Assembly (NCBI GenBank): GCA_002104985.1
Contig: MCGO01000106.1
Coordinates: 62,001-126,000 of the forward strand
Source of the DNA: Rhizoclosmatium globosum
Lineage: Eukaryota > Chytridiomycota > Chytridiomycetes > Chytridiales > Chytriomycetaceae
Direction of reading: 5' to 3'
DNA: 64,000 nucleotides
In this document: one piece after another, positions 57,845 to 64,000 of the stretch
How positions within the stretch are numbered: position 1 is the first letter of the stretch
How the letters are laid out: each line of letters begins with the position of its first letter
The notes under the pieces: generated by a model
Databases searched by the model: none
What the model was told of the DNA's origin: nothing
What the model saw: the letters and a program-made list of their open reading frames with translations, nothing else
Translations under genes and position numbers: made by a program

Positions 57845-59004
57845 ATGCCTGCAATCGATATGGACAGTCTCCTGCGGGAGTTGGATGCTTCTCTTGATGA
57901 ATGCACTACAGGAAAAGGTTAGTTGCATAGTTTCGCTGCTTCAAGCTTCTTGTTTTGGCGAACCATGGCACTACCTTCAAAGCCGCCGCCACTTACGATA
58001 TAAACCGATTCGCTGACTCTCTTCCTCATAAACATAGCGCCCCTGCCTCAAGTAACTGTTGCGCATCTCCTCAGCTTGAACACGGCCACTGTTTCAGGAT
58101 TGATGGATGTGATATCACCGGCAGACAAACCAACAATGGCATGGAATCTGCGGTTCCTGGTCCTTACTATGGGTGCTATCTTTATGTTTGAAAGCAATGG
58201 GCCGGAGGAGATGCCTGTAGATGTTGTGCGATTGAATGTGGGAACGGAAGTGGCGTCAACTGGTGTTCCGGGTGAACCCTTAGCTTTCACTATTGCAAAC
58301 AATGAAACCCCTGACGAGAATTGGATGTATGTATCTACGACCTTAGATCTTTATTGGATTACTTGGAGGTGACAACTTAACTAATCATTGCTCACAAATC
58401 AAGTTTGAGAGCCAAAACCAAGACATCAAAAGATACATGGATAGATATGATTGCTCGTTTTTCTGTTACTGGCCCAGATGAGCAAGATTACGATGAAGGT
58501 GCAGATGAGATTACTCTCGAAAGAACTCTTTCTTCAAGCAGGGTAACTTCAGATTACATTGCTTCTTATGATATATTAATCCTGTGTCTTATTCAGATTG
58601 CAAACTTCCAAGGAGGTCTCCATATTCCAAACAGGCAAAACAGTTTGAACGCTGCACCCCAGCCTATCTTCATCAACAGGTCTCTTGCGCAACCATACAG
58701 CTCGTCTCCAAGCAGCTATAGTTTCGATCGCCGCGACTCTGAAGCCCACTCTCACGTTTCAAGCGAATTCGACAATTACTACGGCAATAGAGTATCCGAC
58801 AGCCCATCGTTTGGTAGTTTCCCCAAACAACAAAGTGTTGGGATCCCTGGCGGTGGTATCTTTGGGTCATTGGGAGACACAGAGCCTGACTTATCTCGCC
58901 TTGGGCGATCCAAGTCCAAGACGTCGTCGACTACTTCAGGGGATGCTGTGAACAGAAAGAAGAATACGAAGGCACAGATTTCCAAGTCGTTTATCCAGTT
59001 TTAA
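57845..59004 (+). CDS. LD-motif array gene 5 (LD-like helix plus PH-like domain)
   Basis: Four exons: 57845-57917, 58038-58326, 58404-58542, 58597-59004; 302 residues. Exon 1: AIDMDSLLRELDASLDECTT. Exons 2-3 form a PH-like domain: TMAWNLRFLVLTMGAIFMFE as strands 1-3, a middle of beta strands, and LRAKTKTSKDTWIDMIARFS as the closing strand and helix with its invariant Trp. Exon 4 is Ser/Pro-rich with LGRSKSKTSSTTSG near the end and no GGRF tail. PH domains commonly bind phosphoinositides or small G proteins, so membrane recruitment is inferred. Confidence 0.75.
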
Positions 59005-59223
59005 ATGATTTTGAAGTCCAGTCAAGCCCTGCTATCAATGTCAATGGCATTCAATCTCATCTTCCTTGTACCTTTTGTCTGTTACTCTACTTACTCCCTG
59101 GGCATGCAATCCCTAATGTGAATAAGCCTCTCTTTCTATCCGTCTTGCTCTTTCCTTCCTTCCATCGCTTAATGAAAAATAAATCTGGTTCTAAATCTCC
59201 TCGAAGCCCAGAAACTTGTTTAA

Positions 59224-60570
59224 ATGGCAACGAAAGTTGACTCCTTGCTCATGGCACTTCGCAGCTCATTCGAGGAGTTTATGGACCATGAAGCTGGTGT
59301 GTAGTGTACCCAATTCCCCACTTTGTTAGTCAATTAACTCATTCGCTTGCTTCAGATCCCGAGATAACGCCAGAAGTCAAGCAACTGCTGGAAGCATACA
59401 AGCAGAAACATACCGCGAAAGTAGCGGATCTGCTGAGTGAGTCTAATCGAGAGTACCATATGATCTTGGCTGATTTTGCCTTCCTCAACAGACAAGACTG
59501 ATGCAACATCTGGACAGCTGTACATTATCCCCGAAGCTCGATACGAAGATACTGCCAAACTTCAGTCGCTGCCTTGGGCTCCGAGGTTCATTGTGATGTG
59601 TCAAGGCAGCTTGTTCCAATTTGCGGACCCAAAACCAACGAATGAAGCTATAGACTACTTTGACCTGTCGGAAAAGACATTTGTGCTGCCGAAGCTGCAG
59701 CGAATCAATGTACCACTGGCGTTTGAGATCGTATCAACTTTGCCGACTGGGGAAACCAAGAGCTGGTTGTGAGTGGCTCCTTGTCTCCTTATGTTCAACT
59801 AGCTTTATTAATCGATGTTGTTGAATAGGTTACGTGCAAACAATCTTGCGACAAAGAATATGTGGGTGGAGCTTATCAACAAGGCAATTGCCGAAGTTTC
59901 ATTTGAGTGCAGGCGGCTCCAAAGCTCAAAAAGATCAACAGCAGCACGGAATTCGCACTGGAGACGTATTTAAAAGTCTGGTGGCGGGAAAGAATCTTCA
60001 GTGTATTCCTTCGAAACCTTGAAATCAAACGCCAATCTATCCCCTTTGGAACCAACAGACCCAGCTCCACCCGTCCCCAAGATTCCTTGGGAAAGATTTC
60101 ATGGAATAGAGCAGCCCTTTTCAGCTCCGGTTTTGTCCGAGAATCCACCTTAGATTACGCCTCCCCAGCCGAAATGGAAATCCAGCTTGCAACAAAACTC
60201 AACGACTCAAAGCGAGTCCGTGGGAAAAAATCCACACTCATGCGGAGAAATTCAGATTCCTACAGCGAGCACCGTCGAAGCTCGAGTTTAATGGACGAGG
60301 ATGAGCATTGGAAGTCTATTGGTGTTCCACCACGTGAATGCAGATGCAGTTTGCGATGGACGAGGCGATGGCACGGGCGTTGGTTGAAAAGAAAATGAAG
60401 GAACAGAGGAGACAGGCTGTTATTGTGGAAGCTGAGAAAGTGATCATGAGAGTGTTTTGTCTGGGGGAGTTGAATATACGGGTCGTTCAATGTCGGAACT
60501 GCCTCGAAGACCAAGTACTGCGCAAAGTACTACGTTTTCCAGGTTGAAGGGATGGTTTGGATTCAAGTAA
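59224..60570 (+). CDS. LD-motif array gene 6 (LD-like helix plus PH-like domain; frame uncertain at 3' end)
   Basis: Exons 59224-59296, 59356-59436, 59492-59768, then from 59829. Exon 1: ATKVDSLLMALRSSFEEFMD. The PH-like domain reads LPWAPRFIVMCQGSLFQFAD up to KSWLLRANNLATKNMWVELI. After about 59930 three frames alternate (ETYLKVWWRE; PTDPAPPVPKIPWERF; DYASPAEMEIQLATKLNDSK; MQFAMDEAMARALVEKKMKE), ending in STTFSRLKGWFGFK at 60570. These pieces are typical of the family (the GWFG motif recurs), so missing bases or unrecognised introns are likely rather than separate genes. Confidence 0.65.
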
Positions 60571-60845
60571 ACAATTTAAATAGAGTCATTTAGCATATTA
60601 AGAATGAAGGGTGGTTTTATGTTGATGGGTTGTTGCGCGTGGTTCATGTCAGGAACTGTCAGTGATAAGATGCAGAGCAATGCTTGGCGAGTGCCTCCCT
60701 CCATCAACTCACCAAATTGGAAAATTTGAGGCTGTGAGGCTCTGTTCGACTTGTAACCCTTCAACAAAAAACTTCTCAAACGATACTACATTACTTGGTT
60801 CAATATGTCGCGCGTACTTACCCGCCAGAATACCGAAGTTGAAAC
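60571..60845. other. Intergenic gap between array genes 6 and 7
   Basis: 275 bases with no recognised gene. It is the longest gap in the array and may hold the promoter or a missing first exon of gene 7, since that gene lacks the usual LD-like first exon. Confidence 0.35.
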
Positions 60846-61868
60846 ATGATGAACAACCTACAAATTGATGGTGAGTTTATGGTTTTGGGTGGACTTCTTG
60901 TTCTGACGCCGAATTCAGCAGACAGACGGTCTAGGCAAGGCCGCAGCCTTAGCAAACGAAGACCCTCAATAACAAACCATGAAGACCACGGTAACGTAAC
61001 AATTGGTGCATTGTTAGGTAAGAGTGATAGATATCTACCACCCAATCTAATACACTATCAACAGAGCAACCCAGTGCTCTCAGTGGACAACTTGATCTTT
61101 ATGTTCCTCCTACTCGCCGGGGCGAAGAAGGTCTTCTCGTTGAGCGGTTCTTTATCTTAGCGAATCGCACTCTGTACATGTTTGTCACGCGATCAACTTT
61201 CAGCCAACCTCTCGCAAGCTTAGACCTTACGCCGAATTCCTACATTGTCGCTGATATTAAAGGGGCAACTGAGTTGGCCATGGAACTGGTTGGAGAAATC
61301 GGGCTGGTCAATTCAAATCTTGGATGTAAGTCCACCTCTCTTGCTATGCCAAAGTAAATAATAATTCTCTGAAACCAGCTTATGCGCAAGAAACATGGCA
61401 ACAAAGAGTCTCTGGGTTGACATGATCAACCATTCCATCACAGCCAGTGTGAACGAAGTTGCAAAGTTCTCATCTGCGCGCAGCGTTCCACGCATTAACA
61501 CATATGCAATGAGTCGAACACAGTCTTATGGTGGATCGGACTCGTATGTAACATCCCCAGTCTACGCCGATAAACGCGGTGAAGCAAACACGAGACTATC
61601 TCAGCGACAGATCCAAGAAGCACAAGCTCTGGATTTATTCCAACAAGGCCTTGAGGTCCAATACAATAGTCACAGACGTGAATCAGAGTCTTCATTGAAC
61701 CAAGTGGCAACTCCGACAAGTGATCACAGTCGGTCCGTCGAAGACAACATCTTTTTTGAAGCGTCAAGAAAGATGAATAGCGAATACTCGACATCGTCGA
61801 CGGAGTCTGCTGAGCTTAAAAAGACAGTGAAGCGCCGTGTTAAGACGGCTATTATGGGAATTTTGTAA
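60846..61868 (+). CDS. LD-motif array gene 7 (PH-like domain, no clear LD motif)
   Basis: Exon 1 (MMNNLQID, 60846-60870) is cut by a GTGAGT donor at the same phase as in the other genes but lacks the LxxLL pattern. Exon 2 is basic (RSRQGRSLSKRRPSITN). The PH-like domain follows: EGLLVERFFILANRTLYMFV up to KSWILCARNMATKSLWVDMI; a missing A near 61316 is needed to read KSW, exactly where gene 6 has KSWLLRAN. The tail is Ser-rich with AELKKTVKRRVKTAIMGIL at the end. About 280 residues. Confidence 0.7.
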
Positions 61869-62100
61869 ATAATGTATCTGAAAGTGAGCTTCTATGAATG
61901 TATAGTTAGTAAATAAACAATGGCTTCATTTAATGCGAATATATTGCGTGTTTCTTCCTCAAGACGAAAAGACATAGCGTGCAATCACTAATGCGGCATT
62001 CTTTTGAGTGAGTCCACTTGTTGAATTTCTGTGGAGATGAAGATCCGTTAATGAGAATGAGCGCTAAAAATGGAACGGAGTCAATTTGATTCCTTTCAAA

Positions 62101-62655
62101 ATGGCCGCCATTCCTGCAGTCTGTCTACCCTTCAACTGCGCGGGCACTTGCTTCTCCTGTTTCCGCAATGGAGCGTGCTTTAACTCTGAACAGCATTGCA
62201 ACTTTGATTGTTCTGGAACGTGTGTCCCAACTGCCCTCGATATCAGCAGTACCTGTGCATCACAATACCCTGGCTCCACGGCTTGTCAGTTGGCATGCAG
62301 CAAGTGCATAGCTCCATCAGCGAATGAAATCGCGACGAGCCGGTTCTTGTCTTGCGACGAGACGGCTGGTACGGCTATCTGTAGCCGCGGAATGATGGGA
62401 AGTATGCTTTCAAACACGACGATAGTTTTGAAGGATTTGAATCCTGATGGGTTGCCTGTGATTGTCCAGACAACTACAACTACTTCAAGCTCTATCGAAT
62501 TCGTTACTATAACCAAAGCAAGCCAGGGGGCAGCAAGTGCACAAGCAACAGCGATGAGTCCAGTTGCCGTTCTTCTTACTACCACTAAGAGTGCTGCTGT
62601 TGGCTGTAGTATTAGGGTATTGAGTGTAATGTTTGTTTGCCTTCTCGTTCTATAA
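62101..62655 (+). CDS. Cys-rich protein with Thr/Ser stretch and hydrophobic C-terminus
   Basis: 184 residues from the ATG at 62101. The N-terminal 100 residues contain about 17 Cys in pairs (CAGTCFSCFRNGACFNSEQHC, shortened here; CSGTCVPT; CQLACSKC), followed by a Thr/Ser-rich part (VIVQTTTTTSSSIEF) and a hydrophobic end (SIRVLSVMFVCLLVL) like a GPI signal. I see no classical signal peptide at the start, so an upstream exon may be missing. Likely surface protein; family not recognised. Confidence 0.6.
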   Translation: MAAIPAVCLPFNCAGTCFSCFRNGACFNSEQHCNFDCSGTCVPTALDISSTCASQYPGSTACQLACSKCIAPSANEIATSRFLSCDETAGTAICSRGMMGSMLSNTTIVLKDLNPDGLPVIVQTTTTTSSSIEFVTITKASQGAASAQATAMSPVAVLLTTTKSAAVGCSIRVLSVMFVCLLVL

Positions 62656-62765
62656 CATCTATATCTGTATATCTTCATTACTATTAAATTCTTCTTGTTG
62701 AATTCCGTATAATACAAGTTAAATAACGAACAATCAAGAAAGTTGTTCCAAACACAAGCAACTTC

Positions 62766-63611
62766 ATGGCTTCAGTTTCATTGGCAACCCGCACCTTGAC
62801 TGCAGCCTCACTGAGCCTGTCCACTGCATTAGTCAGTCCTACACCAACTTCCGTGGCGGAAATCAAACTGCCACAGGTTGGGGACTATGTGCTGACGTCG
62901 GTATCCTGCAACTTGACTTCAGTTCCATCTTTCGACATAACATGTTTATCAAAGTTGCAGCTTGTTCAAGATGGATCCTTTCTGTCTGTCTTGTATCCTG
63001 TCTTTGGCTCGTCAGCCAACCTGACTCAAATTGGAGAGAGCAACACAACTACAACAACCACTACAACAACTGCGACCTCATCTCAATCGGCAACCCAAGC
63101 AATATCATCAACTATCTTACCAATCAATCAAATCCAATGTAGCACGCAACCCGAAGATTCAATGACTCGTTTTGATCGGGTGTTTGGTTCAGGCTCTGTA
63201 TATGATGTGACAGAGGAGGTTGGCACACTGACCTCATTCAGTCTCATCGCAACTCTGCAATCGGATATTTGTCAATTCTATTATGCATTTGATGGCGGAC
63301 TCGGTGCCGTTTGTGGCGGAGAACGAGCTGCTACAGTCTGTAATAAGGAGGCGGGATTAGAATGCCGCCAAGGTGTCTGTGTACCTTCGTATATCGAAAC
63401 TGTCAGGACAACGATTTTGCCGAATACTACTTCTGCCACTCGAGTTTCTACTTCAGATTATACCAATACAACATCCACCTTGGGTACGAGATCCGCTGCG
63501 CCAACTGCAACAGGAAGTAAGATTGACTCTAATAATGAAACGACCAGAAGAGTGGCATCGACGCAGGCATCTGTCCCCGATTCTACCTCAACCTCCTCCT
63601 CCCGCACGTAA
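62766..63611 (+). CDS. Thr/Ser-rich putative cell-surface protein
   Basis: Single open frame of 281 residues. Residues 45-80 and 120-215 look like a folded, Cys-bearing part (SVSCNLTSVPSFDITCLSKL; SDICQFYYAFDGGLGAVCGG; CNKEAGLECRQGVCVPSY); between and after it are Thr/Ser runs (NTTTTTTTTTATSSQS) with Asn-x-Thr sites, as in O-glycosylated wall proteins. The N-terminus is Ser/Thr/Ala-rich, only weakly signal-like. No family recognised. It follows the Cys-rich gene on the same strand. Confidence 0.6.
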   Translation: MASVSLATRTLTAASLSLSTALVSPTPTSVAEIKLPQVGDYVLTSVSCNLTSVPSFDITCLSKLQLVQDGSFLSVLYPVFGSSANLTQIGESNTTTTTTTTTATSSQSATQAISSTILPINQIQCSTQPEDSMTRFDRVFGSGSVYDVTEEVGTLTSFSLIATLQSDICQFYYAFDGGLGAVCGGERAATVCNKEAGLECRQGVCVPSYIETVRTTILPNTTSATRVSTSDYTNTTSTLGTRSAAPTATGSKIDSNNETTRRVASTQASVPDSTSTSSSRT

Positions 63612-63850
63612 ATAATCGTTCATCACGGAGTGATTCCTCATACATAACAGTACTCGATGAAATAATAATAAAGTCACCTCATTAGTGAAGTTTATAATTT
63701 GAAGGCGCGAAAAGAAAACATAATCAAGAGTTTGCTAATACCACATTTCTTTCATAATTCATAACTAAGATACTGCGAAATATAAAAACGACAACAGATT
63801 CATGCATTCAACTCCATCAAAACCAAATCCTCCACACTTGTTCTCCATGC
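63612..63850. other. Intergenic region between convergent genes
   Basis: 239 AT-rich bases with an AATAATAATAAA polyadenylation-like stretch near 63660. No gene seen. Confidence 0.4.
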
Positions 63851-64000
63851 TTATTCCGCCCACGACTCTTCCACAGTCTCCCGCACTCGCCTGTTGTACG
63901 CTTTGCGGTCCTCCTGAACGATGTGATGTTAGAATGCAAGAGAGAGGACAAGAGGGAGTGAAACTCAACAGTGAAAAGGCGCGCTGCCTCCGTATTCGCC
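63851..64000 (-). CDS. Last two exons of an unidentified gene, 5' part outside window
   Basis: Minus-strand exon 63913-63851 reads EDRKAYNRRVRETVEESWAE and stops. With the donor at 63969 the previous exon ends ANTEAARLFT in the same frame, so the visible C-terminus is a charged helix. Too short to name. Confidence 0.45.

Overview
The window reads as nuclear DNA of a zoosporic (flagellated) fungus, most probably a chytrid; the order Chytridiales is my guess from the many F-box/LRR proteins. Genes are close together and interrupted by short GT-AG introns, mostly 45-80 bases. Fungal markers include a TrpG-IGPS-PRAI fusion, a Zn2Cys6 transcription factor with a fungal_trans region, squalene synthase and Rtp1. 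A centrin-like gene sits beside a CH-domain gene of the sperm-flagellum type, which fits a fungus that swims. Many housekeeping genes carry single-base frame breaks that one added base would repair, usually in a short homopolymer, so this looks like an assembly with residual one-base deletions. Breaks in conserved genes should not be read as pseudogenes.

Region 1 (1-14 kb) holds the partial tryptophan gene, a hotdog dehydratase and a secreted EXORDIUM/PHI-1 domain fused to plant-type LRRs. It also has three F-box/LRR genes, one of them broken, interleaved with a tandem family of small single-pass membrane proteins (three intact copies and one relic). A CIA30-domain gene follows, with an unusually long intron. 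Region 2 (14-28.5 kb) holds a CBS/PB1 protein, the divergent centrin and CH-domain pair, an RCC1-repeat protein, two tandem squalene synthases, a VanZ-like membrane protein, the U5 snRNP protein Dim1 (which starts in a 5-base exon) and a PC-esterase-like type II membrane protein.

Region 3 (28.5-52 kb) holds the zinc-cluster factor with a roughly 650-residue Met/Gly/Asn tail, two rRNA-processing genes (Lrp1/C1D and Rrp17), Rtp1/TANGO6, Spp2, an Alba-like protein, another F-box/LRR gene, a Sec14-GOLD protein, an LRR gene built of one-repeat exons, adrenodoxin reductase, RuvB-like 2, PXMP4 and the mitochondrial ribosome recycling factor.

Region 4 (52.2-61.9 kb) is the most novel part. Seven consecutive same-strand genes form a mosaic family. 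Five start with a short first exon encoding an LD-like helix (best copy LDNLLADL, which fits the paxillin LD consensus). Members then combine an acidic FLDxYG motif, a short coiled coil, a Ser/Lys-rich RSKS segment, a C-terminal GGRF tail, or PH-like domains. I infer a locally expanded set of membrane or cytoskeleton adaptor proteins. The window ends with two Cys- or Thr-rich surface-type proteins and the last exons of an unidentified gene.

A separate signal runs through the whole window: at about nine places inside genes the plus strand switches abruptly from C-rich/G-poor to G-rich/C-poor. It is most extreme in the Rtp1 gene near 36.66 kb.
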